Below are positions 9,273 through 19,371 of a DNA stretch of 64,000 nt, one piece after another. Positions within the stretch are counted from its first letter, which is position 1. Each line of letters opens with the position of its first letter. This stretch comes from Symbiodinium natans (Eukaryota > Sar > Dinophyceae > Suessiales > Symbiodiniaceae). Under the pieces are notes generated by a model. The model searched no databases. It was not told the DNA's origin and saw only the letters and a program-made list of their open reading frames with translations. Where the stretch lies: the NCBI GenBank assembly GCA_905221605.1, contig CAJNDS010002382.1, positions 201,007-265,006 of the forward strand. The letters run 5' to 3'. A program made the translations under genes and the position numbers.

Positions 9273-11734
9273 CGCTCCTGGGCCATAGCCTGGTTTGGGC
9301 CTTCTTGGCCGCGCTGCAGCCCACAAAGGAGCCGCCGATAGCGAGATGGAATCCCTAACCGGCCTCTTGCTAGGCCTGGGACCGCACCAGGGCCTGGTCA
9401 GTCAAAAAAGCCGGTACGGATGACACAAATGCAAGTAACGCTCCTGGCCCTGGTCTTGGCCTTCTTGGCTATGCCCCAGCCCAGACATGACCCGCCGAAA
9501 GCGAGGTGGAAAACCCTGCCATACCCCAGGGCCTGGTGCTGGCCCTGTCCAGGCCGGTGTCCTTGGCTGTCTGCTGCGCTTCCAAAAAGTTTAACTTTTA
9601 AGAATATGAAGTCCCAAGAGCCAGCCCAAGGAAGCCAAGAGTCGGTGGAGGAGGCCCTGCCGCTTTGAAGACAGGAATCCTTGGCTGACTTCTGAACCCC
9701 TGTTAACTTTTAGGCTCCTTGTTACTAGTTTCAATAAAAAGGTAGCCAAGAGTCGGTGGAGGCCCTGCCAGGCCTGCTCCAGCAGCCACTGGTCCGGGCC
9801 CTCTCCAGGCAGGAGTGCTTGGTCCTTATTACGAGTAGGTTAAAGAAGAAAGCCAAGAGTCGGTGGAGGCCCTGCCAGGCCTGCTCCAGCAGCCACTGGT
9901 CCAGGCCCTCTCCAGGCAGGAGTCCTTGGCTACTTCTGAACCCCTTTCAACTTTTAGCTTCAATAAAACGGTTAAAGTCGCAAGAGGCGGCCAAACGAAA
10001 GCCAAGAGTCGGTGCAGGAGGTCCTGCCAGGCCAGCTGCTGCTCCGGCTGGCGCTGGTCCAAGCAATGTCGAGGCAGGCATCCTTGGCTAACTTCTGAAC
10101 CCCTCCAGTTTTTGTAGGATCCAAAAAAAAATCAAGTCCCAAGAGCTGGCGAGAAGAAAGCTAAGAGTCGGTGCAGGAGGCCCAAGAGGGACTGCTGGAC
10201 CGGTTGCCATGGGCCGTGTCATCCTCGTCCTAAAAAAGTTTAAGTGTTTTTCGGGCTCCAAAACAAAAAATAAAGTTCTGAGAGCTGGCCAGAAGAAAGC
10301 CAAGAGTCGGAGGCCCCAGAGGGACTGCTGGACCGGCTGCCCTTGCTGCGGGCCGTGTGGGCCGTGTCGTCCTTGACGAACTTATGAACCCCTCTTAAAA
10401 GTTTTTTTTTTAGGCTCCAAAACAAAAACTCAAGTCCAGAGAGCTCGCCAGAAGAAAGCCAAGAGTCGAAACACCTGCAATTGCACTTGCCGGCAGGGCT
10501 GCCATTCCCCCAGGGCTTGTGAAAGGACTTGACAACCTGGGCTGACTCCCCAACAAAGTGTAACTTGCAGGCTCCTTATTGCAGTTTCTACAAAAAAACC
10601 CTGGGCTTGTAAAATCACCTGACAACCTGGGCTGACTTATAACCCCTCCTAGAAGTCTGACTTTCAGGCTCCTTATTGCAGTTTAAGTCACAAGATCCAG
10701 CCAGAAGAAAGCCAAGAGTCGGGGACTTCTGAACCCCTCCTTAAAGTTTAACTTGTAGGTTCCTTGTTCAAAAAAAAGAGTTGAAGTCCCAAAAGCCAGC
10801 CAACAGAAAGCCAAGAGTCGGTGGAGGAGGGCCGCCAGGTGCAGGGCCTCGAACTGGTCCTGGGCCAGCTGCTGGGCCAGGAGGGGCCATCGGCTGGTTG
10901 AACGGTGTGGGCGGGGGAGGCCCAAGCGCCGCCGGTGCCCTTGGCACCATTGGGTGGATGGGACGAGGGTTCGGCACTCCAGAAATTTCGTCGACTGCAT
11001 CAACGCCATCCACTGCGTCCTCCTCGATGTCTCCATCCACGCGGTCCTCCTCCTCGCTGCTGCTGCTGCTGCAAGTGACAATTCTGCGTCGGACCATGAT
11101 CACTAGCTCACTGTCTACTGTTAAAATTCTGAGACATGCAAACCCTGTGCTATTTTTGCTTCTACATTTTGCTTGCTCTCTGATCACAAGTTCACATGAG
11201 TAATGGTCCAAACCTCTACATGCGGCGGCGGCAGGACCGTGAAACTAGTGAAGTCTTTCGACTTGAGCACTGTTGCAGCTGCTCAACATCATTGCCTCTT
11301 CAGCTGAGTTAGTTCACACTGCGCCAAAAGGGCTGGGGACTAAAACCGGCAGGGCACTTGCATGACGCCACAGGCCCCGGACACCACACCACCACCACCA
11401 CCACCAGACAGCGGAGCCTGGGCGGTCTTGTGTCTTCAGGTCTTTCTTTAAAGGGCCGGGGATTGTGCCAGGAGTGCAAGGTTTAGGGCTTAGGGTTGAG
11501 GGTTTAGGGTTTAGGTTTAGGCCGACCCCAAACATGGCAAGCAGCGTTCGGGTCACTTGCGAGGAACTGGAGCAAGGTCACACGATCGGTCCTGAGCCGA
11601 GGCAGGGCTATATACCACTCGAAACAGCGATCACATGGAATTTCACTGGCTGCCGGCATGCACATGTTTCTTCAAAACGCTGGCTGTAGCTTTTTTTTCC
11701 TCCTTGCTTGCTGCCGAACTCCAAAAGGTTGGTG
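9273..11734. repeat. Large direct repeat, copy B
   Basis: This is the second copy of the 6713-9172 segment. It begins at the right edge of the N gap and its match to copy A ends at GGTTGGTG, after which the sequence continues into unique DNA (11735 on). It contains the same repeat array (about 9420-10824) and telomere-like cluster (11477-11524). Confidence 0.95.
10768..11097 (-). CDS. Small acidic-N, proline-rich-C protein, copy B
   Basis: This frame has the same 109-residue translation as 8209-8538: ATG at 11097, MVRRRIV start, polyserine/glutamate, then proline-rich. If the duplication is real, the two are recent paralogues without amino-acid divergence. If the duplication is an assembly artefact, they are one gene. 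An in-frame extension upstream to 11211 exists but lacks the compositional start signature and is probably untranslated. Confidence 0.4.
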   Translation of the reverse strand: MVRRRIVTCSSSSSEEEDRVDGDIEEDAVDGVDAVDEISGVPNPRPIHPMVPRAPAALGPPPPTPFNQPMAPPGPAAGPGPVRGPAPGGPPPPTLGFLLAGFWDFNSFF

Positions 11735-11881
11735 TGTACAGGGAGCTCGTTCAACAACACGATACTCTATACAAAAATAGAGGGCCTCCTTCTGTTTCGC
11801 AGCAACGCGAGACATGGAATATCGGACAGTTTAAACTTTATTGTTTTTTATTTTTTGGTCCGCGGCGCTGCTTGCCCTCAC

Positions 11882-12355
11882 TTACCCTTGGTGAAACCCC
11901 AAACGGTTGACCAGATCGATCAGATGGGCCACTTTGCGGTCCAGCTCGTCGATCTTTTGCTCGAGCCTCCGGACGTCCGTCGCCCCTGCTGAGCCTGACG
12001 AGGTCGAGGCTGTGGGACCATCATCCGTTGGAGGACTCGGTGGCGGGGCCTTCGTCCTGACAACTGTCCTTGGGCCGCTCGGCCCTGCAGCAATGCTCGG
12101 CCCTGCAGCAAAGCTCGGCCCTGCAGCAATGCTCGGCCCTGCAGCAACGCTCGGCCCTGCAGCAACGCTCGCCCCTGCAGCAACGCTGGGCCCTGGTGTG
12201 CTGTTTGGGGGACTCGGCGTCGGCGTGGGCTGCCACCATTGGGATTTCAGCGCCCTGCACGCATCAAAATCCAAACCAAAGTTGCCGGGGTCATAGGTGT
12301 GGCCGTTCCCCTGGTTGGTCTGGCACCTGGCAGGGGAACGAGGACTGCTCTCAAC
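11882..12355 (-). CDS. Alanine/glycine/proline-repeat protein with C-terminal coiled coil
   Basis: A minus-strand exon of about 155 residues. The N-terminal block (ARCQTNQGNGHTYDPGNFGLD) is conserved in a second copy at 12942-13291. It is followed by about seven tandem five-residue repeats of the form GPS-[VIF]-AA (near 12090-12195), then a serine/threonine-rich linker, and finally a heptad helix (LEQKIDELDRKVAHLIDLVNRL) likely to form a coiled coil. No in-frame ATG opens it, and an upstream TAA in a TA-rich stretch suggests an intron before about 12355. It may be a scaffold or oligomeric protein. The family is unknown. Confidence 0.5.
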   Translation of the reverse strand, partial: VESSPRSPARCQTNQGNGHTYDPGNFGLDFDACRALKSQWWQPTPTPSPPNSTPGPSVAAGASVAAGPSVAAGPSIAAGPSFAAGPSIAAGPSGPRTVVRTKAPPPSPPTDDGPTASTSSGSAGATDVRRLEQKIDELDRKVAHLIDLVNRLGFHQG

Positions 12356-12375
12356 GACATGTTGCAAGCCGCATT

Positions 12376-12400
12376 ATATATATATATATATATATTACTA
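12376..12400. repeat. TA dinucleotide microsatellite
   Basis: An uninterrupted TA run lies upstream of the 11882-12355 exon. The paralogous position near 13296-13312 has a shortened TA run, so the microsatellite was part of the duplicated unit. Confidence 0.85.
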
Positions 12401-12579
12401 TATACATGTCTGGATACCGGTTATTGCATGAAACTGTAGCCAAGGAACTCGATGCAAAGGGTCATCCCGCCTTTTTGCTGAATCCAGCCTATCCTGAGGG
12501 CATGGCACTCAGCACGGGAATCGACCCTCCCCTTCGTAACCCAGCCACACAAGTCGCACTGCAACCCGGTGCCGGACCA

Positions 12580-12830
12580 TGGCATGGTGTGGTGGCAGGA
12601 CCGTGACACTAGTGAAGGCTTTTCACTTGAGCACACAGCTGCTCAACATCATTGCCTCTTCAGCTGAGTTAGTTCACACTGCACCAGAAGGGCTGGGGAC
12701 TAAAACCGGCAGGGCACTTGCATGACGCCACAGGCCCCGGACACACCACCACCACCACCACCGCCAGACAGCGGAGCCTGGGCGGTCTTGTGTCTTCAGG
12801 TCTTTCTTTAAAGGGCCGGGGATGTTCTAA
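12580..12830. repeat. Third, diverged copy of the gene-upstream segment
   Basis: The stretch from GGCAGGACCGTGA to TTAAAGGGCCGGGGA matches 8668-8897 and 11227-11460 at roughly 90 percent by eye, including the (CAC)n run. A shorter fourth match (GGCGGCAGGACCGTGAAACTAGTGAAGTCT) lies at 13451-13480. The segment is therefore a dispersed repeat rather than only part of the 2.46-kb duplication. Confidence 0.75.
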
Positions 12831-12941
12831 CTTTCCGGCCCGCGGCGCTGCTTGCCCTCGCTTCCAAGTCTGTATATATGTACAACACCCCTGTGCTGTT
12901 ACAGCAGCCGCTTCGATCTTGCTCTCGACCTTTTGAACTCC

Positions 12942-13291
12942 TTACCCTTGCTGAATCTCCAAGCGGCCGACCAGTTCGATCAGACGGTCAACTTTGCGGT
13001 CTAGCTTGTCAATCTTGCTCTCCATCTCGAGCCTTTGGAAATCCGCCCCTGACGAGCCTGACGAGGCCGTGGGCAGATCATCCGTTGGAGGCATCGGTGG
13101 TGGGGCCTTCCTAACTGTCCTAACTGCAAATCCAACGGGGGACTCGACGGAGGCTGCCACCATTCGGATTTCAGCGCCCTGCACCGCTCCATATCCAGAC
13201 CAAAGTTGCCGGGGTCACAGGTGTGGCCGTTTCCATGGTTGGTCTGGCACCTGGCAGGGGAACGAGGACTGCTCTCAACGACATGTTGCAA
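12942..13291 (-). pseudogene. Second copy of the coiled-coil gene, frame-broken
   Basis: This is clearly related to 11882-12355. The 5' part (13291 to about 13150) encodes ARCQTNHGNGHTCDPGNFGLD, and the 3' part (about 13184-12942) encodes the PPPMPPTDD linker and the helix ESKIDKLDRKVDRLIELVGR. The two parts are in different reading frames and the GPS-AA repeats are absent. Either a frameshift or a small intron near 13150-13180 joins them. Heptad positions remain leucine or isoleucine, suggesting recent loss or a still-spliced gene. Confidence 0.5.
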
Positions 13292-13618
13292 GCCGCATTA
13301 TATATTACTATATACATGTCTGGTTACCGGTTATTGCATGACACTGTAGCCAAGGAACTCTATGCACAGCGCCGCCTTTTTGCTCCCTACCCTTCGTAAC
13401 CCAGCCACACTTGTCGCACGTCAAACCGGTGCCGGTCCAGGGCATGCTGTGGCGGCAGGACCGTGAAACTAGTGAAGTCTCTTGACTTCAGCACTGCCTT
13501 GTCTTTGAATCCAGCCTATCTTCTGGTTGTGGCAGTAAGCACGGCAATCGACCCTACCCTTCGGCTCAGATTTCCAGAGCCGTTCAGCATAAACCAGCCT
13601 AACCTTACTTCTCAAGCT

Positions 13619-14003
13619 GAGCCTTGCGGCTCAACACCCAAGCCCTACGAGGCCAAGAGCTTCTGTTGTGACCTTTGATCCATCCAGTATGAAGGTGAAC
13701 CTCTCAGCACAATGCCTGTGTGATCTTACTCTCAGGCTGAGCCTTGCCTAGGGCAATCTTTTCTCTCTTCGGAATGCATTTTCACAACAGAACCCCTCAT
13801 CGGATCACAGGGCAGCTTTAACCCTGCATGCACAGCCAGAGGGACATACAAGGTCTCAACTTGTGCTTATACATGACTTAGTCGGCCCTGCTAGGGATCG
13901 GCTATATACCCTGCTGCCTCTGCTGTGTACAACCTGCTTTCAGCAAGCGAGTGAGCGGCTGATGCCTGTGTGATCTTACTTATCAGGCTACGCCTTGCGG
14001 CAC
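13619..14003 (-). repeat. Two short hairpins of the GNRA-loop family
   Basis: At 13619-13632 the minus strand reads GAGCC-GCAA-GGCTC, and at 13990-14003 GTGCC-GCAA-GGCGT. Both are 5-bp stems with a GCAA loop in the context CAGGCT...AGCCTGC. The remainder of 13.5-14.4 kb shows no gene. Confidence 0.65.
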
Positions 14004-14399
14004 AGAGCCTGCAAACCCTGCACCCTAAGCCCTTCTAAAATCTAAGGTTCCCTCATTTTCACTGACATCTTCGGAAAGATTTCTTCGGCCGCTCACAGGT
14101 GCTGCCCCAATGGAAGCCCATCAAATCAGCCTCACTCCTTGCCCAGGCGTACTGCCTCCGCCCAAGCTTGTCGAAGGCTCTGGTACCTTAGCTGTTCTTG
14201 AAAAGCAGAAAAAAACTTGCTGCAAAGCTAGCTTGCTTGCTTCTCTTCAAACAGGGTCAAGAAACTTCCCCCAACCCAAATGGTAGGCTCCGGAAGCATT
14301 GGTCTTCACCTGTTCAGAGTTTTGCTGTACATGCTCGAGAGGGTATACAGGGCTATGACTTATGGGCTAGGGTATAGTTAGGGATAGGGTTTTGCTGTA

Positions 14400-14560
14400 G
14401 AGCACATCCTTCCTGCCTTGTCCTTGTGAGTCTTGGCAACCTTGTTGATGAAGAAGGCCCGCTTGTGCACCAAGACCTGGATGCTGCAACAGTCCTTCGG
14501 GTACTCGGTCCAGCTCCTCAGCACTGGCAATTGGTTGTGTTGCTTTGGGCTTCGAGCATT
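14400..14560 (-). CDS. Exon-like block, unrecognised
   Basis: The minus frame encoding SWTEYPKDCC...VLVHKRAFFINKVAKTHKDK has coding-like composition and lies downstream of the 14692-15441 gene on the same strand. It could be a 3' exon of that gene. No family was recognised. Confidence 0.35.
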
Positions 14561-14691
14561 CAGGGATTCTTTCTTCTTGCAGCTCACCTTGAATGAGCTT
14601 TAGGGATTTTGGTTTACAGTTTAGGTTCTGGGGTTTGGGGGGGGGGGAAGTGGCTATCAGGTACGGCGCAAAACACCCTAAGCCTGAATAC

Positions 14692-15441
14692 TTAAACCCA
14701 GAAAAAAAGTGGCTGAATCTTGCAAAGTGTCTTCTGGTGGAAGTTCTGCACGGACTCTGGAACCGACAGAAACTCCTTCAAGACTGCCACAGCTGAAACG
14801 GTTGCAGCCGAAGGTGTGGCTGCTGCCGAAGAACCCTGCTGGGGTGAGGCTGCTGCCGAAGAACCCTGGTCGGGTGAGGCTGCTTGCAAAGCCAAAGGTG
14901 CGGGTGCAGCCAAAGGTGCGGGTGCAGCCGAAGAACCCTGGTCGGGTGAGGCTGCTTGCAAAGCCAAAGGTGCGGGTGCAGCCAAAGGTGCGGGTGCAGC
15001 CGAAGAACCCTGGTGGGGTGAGGCTGCTTGCAAAGAACCCTGTGGGGAGGCGACCTTGGCTCCCATGACAACTGGCCCACTGTAAAGCTGCTGCACTGGG
15101 CCATCTTCAACGCACAGTGGAAGGTCACTCCCAAGGGCTTTGTCCAGACACTCGAACAAGTCTGTCACCTCGCCGCCCTGGAACCAATCGCTCTTCACCT
15201 CACCCTCTAACAAGTCGGACTTGGACTCCTTCACCTTGCTGCCCTGGAACAAATCGTCGTTCACCGCCGATAACTTTTCAGGGCTCGGAGACAGTGGCTC
15301 CGGACTCGACTCACCTGATGCCTCCTCCTGCATCATAGTGAACCTGATGCTTCTCGGGGCTAGCTTCTTCGGTGCCTTGTAAGCAGGTGCAGGTTCTTCA
15401 GCCTCGTCCAAAGGCCGTTTGCCGGTCATAAAGGCCGACAT
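14692..15441 (-). CDS. Low-complexity protein with 72-bp internal repeats
   Basis: From ATG at 15441 (MSAFMTGKRPLDEAEEP; a second ATG lies four codons on) the frame gives 249 residues. About residues 1-40 contain a basic KRP/APKK patch. About 55-125 are serine/acidic-rich with repeated LFQGSKVKES and WFQGGEV motifs. About 135-225 are alanine/proline/glutamine-rich, built from a 72-bp unit encoding APAPLAAPAPLALQAASPDQ repeated twice plus fragments. A poly-pyrimidine tract with AG precedes the ATG. It is probably disordered and of unknown function. It lies head-to-tail behind the 15686-16297 gene. Confidence 0.45.
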   Translation of the reverse strand: MSAFMTGKRPLDEAEEPAPAYKAPKKLAPRSIRFTMMQEEASGESSPEPLSPSPEKLSAVNDDLFQGSKVKESKSDLLEGEVKSDWFQGGEVTDLFECLDKALGSDLPLCVEDGPVQQLYSGPVVMGAKVASPQGSLQAASPHQGSSAAPAPLAAPAPLALQAASPDQGSSAAPAPLAAPAPLALQAASPDQGSSAAASPQQGSSAAATPSAATVSAVAVLKEFLSVPESVQNFHQKTLCKIQPLFFWV

Positions 15442-15685
15442 GACCCCTTCAGCAATCATGCTGCCAACAGGTGAAACCACAAAGCAACTTGAGCAACAAA
15501 ACCCTGCCAGCGATGCAACTTGCAACATCACAAGACTAGCACATCTGTCAATATCTCTTGCACTCTGCCAGCAATGCAGCGAGAAATGTCACAACACTAC
15601 ATATCATCTGTCAATATCTGGTGTCTGCATGTGTGAAAGCAGTGTTTGTTAGCCCCACTTTCTGAGCCCCTCTTGACAGCCAAAG

Positions 15686-16297
15686 TCAGTTCGCACGAGG
15701 TCTCTTGAGCGGGTTCACTAAGAGACTATGCACAGTGGCCGATCCACGCAGGTGAACCATACGACCGCTGGTCGTGCAAAACTTCATGGTTTCCTTCTCC
15801 AATCGGCTGAATGCAGAAACATGCTGGAACAAGGCTCTACGCAGCTCATAAAGTCGCATGGAATGTTCTGCTTCCACAGTCGAAATGACCTGGCCGGACA
15901 TGAGGCTCATGGAAATCTGCACCTTGCGGTCGGCACCCTGTTGCAAGTCAAGTGTCATGATAATCTGCAGCACCTCCTCCACAAAAATTGTGTGCTTCGA
16001 GCTGCGGTGGGACAGAAGCCACTGCCGCCCTTTGTCGGTCATCATGGTCTGCAAAACTGTGAATTGGAGGCGACAGTGATTTGGCGGATGGAAACTCACC
16101 TTGGCAGATCCAGTTGACAAAGAAGCGATCAGGGAGCCTCGATCACAGCACTTGACTCTCTCCATGCGGGATTTGTCTGGTCTGTCCGTCCCCATGAGAG
16201 GCAGTCCGAAATTAGGCTGGAACAGCCTCGGAATCCTTGACTTCACAGTTGCATACTGCAACACCATGCTCACTGTCTCCCCATTGTCAGCGGACAT
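15686..16297 (-). CDS. Two-exon hypothetical protein, possible ubiquitin-like C-terminal domain
   Basis: ATG at 16297 (MSADNGETVSMVLQY) starts 203 open codons. A 51-nt in-frame segment at 16049-16099 begins GTGAGTTT and ends TTTTGCAG, an almost ideal intron. Removing it gives 186 residues joined as GSAK-TMMTDKGRQW. The first exon has 65-66 residues. The C-terminal 75 residues (KVQISMSLMSGQVIS...VHLRGSATVHSLL) follow the spacing of ubiquitin-like beta-grasp folds: strand, SG turn, strand, helix LYELRRAL, then a late L-x-G-x-x-T-x-x-x-L strand. That fold assignment is inference from pattern only. No double-glycine tail is present, so processing as a modifier is unlikely. Confidence 0.55.
   Translation of the reverse strand: MSADNGETVSMVLQYATVKSRIPRLFQPNFGLPLMGTDRPDKSRMERVKCCDRGSLIASLSTGSAKVSFHPPNHCRLQFTVLQTMMTDKGRQWLLSHRSSKHTIFVEEVLQIIMTLDLQQGADRKVQISMSLMSGQVISTVEAEHSMRLYELRRALFQHVSAFSRLEKETMKFCTTSGRMVHLRGSATVHSLLVNPLKRPRAN
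16049..16099 (-). other. Probable 51-nt intron, length divisible by three
   Basis: On the minus strand the segment reads GTGAGTTTCC...CACAGTTTTGCAG. Donor and acceptor are both strong, and the segment contains no stop, so retention would insert 17 residues without breaking the frame. Confidence 0.55.
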
Positions 16298-17737
16298 GGC
16301 TGAGGAAGTCTAGGTTCTAGAGCGAGGTAAAAAATGTAACAGAACACTGAAAGCAGCCAAGTGGAGTGGCCTGGTGGCAGCAGGAAGGGTCATAGCACTA
16401 TGGTTGGAACATGTTGCAATTTGTGGACACCCCTGGTTGAGCTGTTGCTCGAGCCCCTGTGTCATACGCGACGATGCAACCAAGCAAACCAGGCCTTATT
16501 CACCTTTCACTGATGTGCAACATGCCCGCACTTGTTGTTAACATAAACTCACCAGAAGAGCCTAAACGTATCTTATTCAGGAACCAACGCAATAATTCGG
16601 CTGGGGGAGTAGGCTGCATGAACCATTGAGGGGGTTAGGGTAGCTCGGGCTTGGGGAATGCCAGTGAGTGTGTGTCTCGGATTTCAGCACATTACTGTGT
16701 GCAGGTCAAACCCTAAAACCCTGCAGGCTACTGAGTTTATCTAGGCTTTCTGCTGAAGGGTACAGGGTTTCAGGAATTAGGGGCTCGTGGTGGGAAGCGC
16801 CTGGGAGCCCTCGATCCACAGAGCGCCTGGGAAGATCGATGGCCGAACGTAGGTTCACAATCTTTGTGTTCTTGTGCTCAAATTTACTGTAGGGTCGTTG
16901 GGAGTGTATTTTAGCTTAGGCTGGCTCCGGCTTCATTGTCTTTTAGCTTAGGCTGGCTCTTCATTGATAGTGCTTCATGTACTTAGGCTTGCAAGCTTCA
17001 GAATACCAAATCTCAACCACTACATTGCTTTCCATCGTGGCTACCCCAGGCTACCAGCAAATTCCTGAACCACTGATGTTCTGAAGGAACCCAGTGCACA
17101 CACGGAGAACAAGAGTAGCAACCTAGAGAAGCATCTTAGGGTAACCGAAGTTGGTTCTTTATCGAACCCGGACTCCTAAACCACAACAACCAGCCTAGCC
17201 GAATTCCGATTCAGATCGGGCCCACCCCCCCCCTAAACCCTAAACCCCCTAACCTGCAGCCTATACTTAGGGTGGGGCTTATCAGGAGCAGCAGCAGTGT
17301 TCCGATTCGCAAAGAGATTCCAGAGAGAAAGAAGCAGCAGTGGCACAGGGGAAGGTGAGCTCTACGCGAGAACCACTGTCAGCATCTCGACTGTGAACTC
17401 TGGAGGTCGCTGTCGGCGAAGATGTGACCCGAGATGGGTTTCAGAAGTGAAATCCCAGGTCTTGCCCCGAGTGCAGCTCCGCACTGGGCAAATCGTTCTG
17501 GATGGGGACGACGGCGTGTTGACGTCCGACCAAACCGCGGCTGAGGGTCCCAGCTCCCCCGGAGGCTGGAGTGCGAATACCCAAAAGTTCCGGCAGCCGC
17601 AGAACGTTCGGACTTGAGGGTTTAGGGTTTGGTGTTTAGGGTTTAGGGTTCGGGTTTAGGGTTTAGGGTGGTTCATGTCGGGGGGAACAAGGTCTCATTG
17701 TTCAAGGCTTTGGGGTTGAAATGATGTCTTTGGGGGA

Positions 17738-18034
17738 TTGGCATTAAACAATGGACGATGGAGATTCGCTGAATTATTATATAGGGTTTATTATGTAGGG
17801 AGAGGGCCATTTAGGGTCCTAAACCGAAGTGAAGGGGACACCAGGGTAACACAGAAGGGCCTGATCGTCCAACTCGACCATCCATCTGTCGAGCCATCCG
17901 GTTGGGAGCTGGTCATGCCTGAGAGATTGGACACCACTAAAGGCCCGGGAATCTACCTCATGTTTGCCACATCAACATATTTAATTAGGGTTTGCCCTAA
18001 GAAGCCGCAAAGGCCAAAGCCAACCCAAGCCTAA
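17738..18034 (+). CDS. Weak ORF between telomere-like clusters
   Basis: A 98-codon plus frame. Its second half (QKGLIVQLDHPSVEPSGWEL...TSTYLIRVCPKK) has protein-like composition and is bounded on both sides by TTTAGGG/CCCTAAA words. There is no family match and no splice support. It may be an exon fragment or chance. Confidence 0.2.
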   Translation: MALNNGRWRFAELLYRVYYVGRGPFRVLNRSEGDTRVTQKGLIVQLDHPSVEPSGWELVMPERLDTTKGPGIYLMFATSTYLIRVCPKKPQRPKPTQA

Positions 18035-18730
18035 GCCCAAACAACACACCTGGCCCGGGTTAAATGTGGCTTTCAGCTATTGCCTCAACTGCTTGCCTAA
18101 GGAAACCCAAAACCCTAAAAAAATCCTGCCCTTTCTTAAGGTTTAGGGTTTAGGGTTTAGGGTTTAGGGCTTAGGGCTTAGGGTTTAGGGTTTAGGGTTT
18201 AGGGTTTAGGGTTTGGGGTTTGGGGTTTGGGGTTTGGGGTTTGGGGTTTAGGGTTTAGGGTTTAGGGTGTGTCATGATGATGTCGGCCACGATGTCGCGG
18301 AGCGTTCTTCAAGCCGCCAGCACATACGTGCGCAACGCCTGCATTGGGGTCGGCGGCACCCCGGTGGGTAGCGCAGGCCAAGTTCCAGGCTTGCCGAATC
18401 GAAGTAAACTGGTCAAGCCGCCAGCTGCGTAGGCCAAGGCTGTGGAGCGTTCGGGGAGGGCTGCTGATGCGGTGGTGCTTGACTTCGGCACGAAGGCAGT
18501 GGAGGTGTGCCCGCACGCCCCGCACACAAGGTAGCGTCCCTGCTGTGTTGCTGCTCCATTAGGGGCTTCAGGTTGGGACTGGGGTACCAGGCTAGGGGCC
18601 CTTCTTTTTCCTGTGGGCACCAGCTACATGAACCAGAAACAAGGCAAATCCCCGACTGGCCTTACGCAGTTAAAACCTGCTTTTTTGGAACACGAAACCC
18701 TAAACCCTAAAATCTAAGGGTTTCAAGGCC

Positions 18731-18788
18731 GAGCCTTTCAGCTCAAATGCCTGCCGAATATTACTTCTCAAGCTGCGCCTTGCGGCAC
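18731..18788 (-). repeat. Two adjacent GNRA-loop hairpins
   Basis: The minus strand reads GAGCT-GAAA-GGCTC at 18731-18744 and GTGCC-GCAA-GGCGC at 18775-18788. Stem positions differ between the two but still pair, allowing GU wobble. The context is TTCTCAAGCTG as at 13610. Confidence 0.65.
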
Positions 18789-19371
18789 ACCCTAAACCCT
18801 AAACCCTAAACCCCAACCCTAACCCCAACCCTAAACCAACTACAAGCTAAACCCTGCCCCTAATTTAGCTTGTGTTCTGCTAAGGCCTGACTGGGGAGCC
18901 GCGCTGCCAAGTGGCCAAGATCTTGGGCGACCTTAAGCAACCACTAGAGAGTCACAAATGTATGCACTGTCTGCAAGCACTCCCTGACTCTTAAGTGGCC
19001 TGTCGGAGGCCCCCTAAACCTGAGATCCCTGAAGCACCGCAAGCTAGCCTTTCTTGGGAAGCACTCTCACCACTCAATGAGGCATTGGCCATTTGCCGCA
19101 CTGCGCTGCAAATCCTGCTCCTGGAGGCTGGCTTTGGGACCCCTGGTTGGCCCGGACATGCCAGTATGTGTTGCTAGAACCGTTGCCTATGTTTACCCCA
19201 TTGCATACACTTCCTGAACATGCCTGGCATTAGGTCTCTTGTCGGCCAGCAAAAAAAAGTGGAGCAGCTCAGCAGAATCTGACATGGAAATAGAACAAAC
19301 AGACACACAAACAGTATGACATACACATAGAACTAGGTAGATATTAGTCCTACATCATCCTTCCAACTGCC

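Larger units (their letters stand above)
17216..18845. repeat. Telomere-like arrays at the strand switch
   Basis: The densest heptamer clusters of the window are here: CCCTAAA at 17229-17252, TTTAGGG at 17618-17670, about 19 tandem heptamers at 18138-18268 (TTTAGGG with TTTGGGG and CTTAGGG variants in blocks), CCCTAAA at 18698-18715 and 18789-18840. Orientation flips between clusters. They fill the interval between the minus-strand run (ending at 16297) and the plus-strand recombinase (from 19372). Confidence 0.9.

Noticed and set aside
8966-9358. Open frames across the N gap
   Set aside because: They consist largely of unknown residues and join two scaffolded ends.
18309-18620. 103-codon minus frame with a C-x2-C motif
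   Set aside because: It begins at GTG rather than ATG, is embedded between telomere-like arrays, and has no splice or family support.
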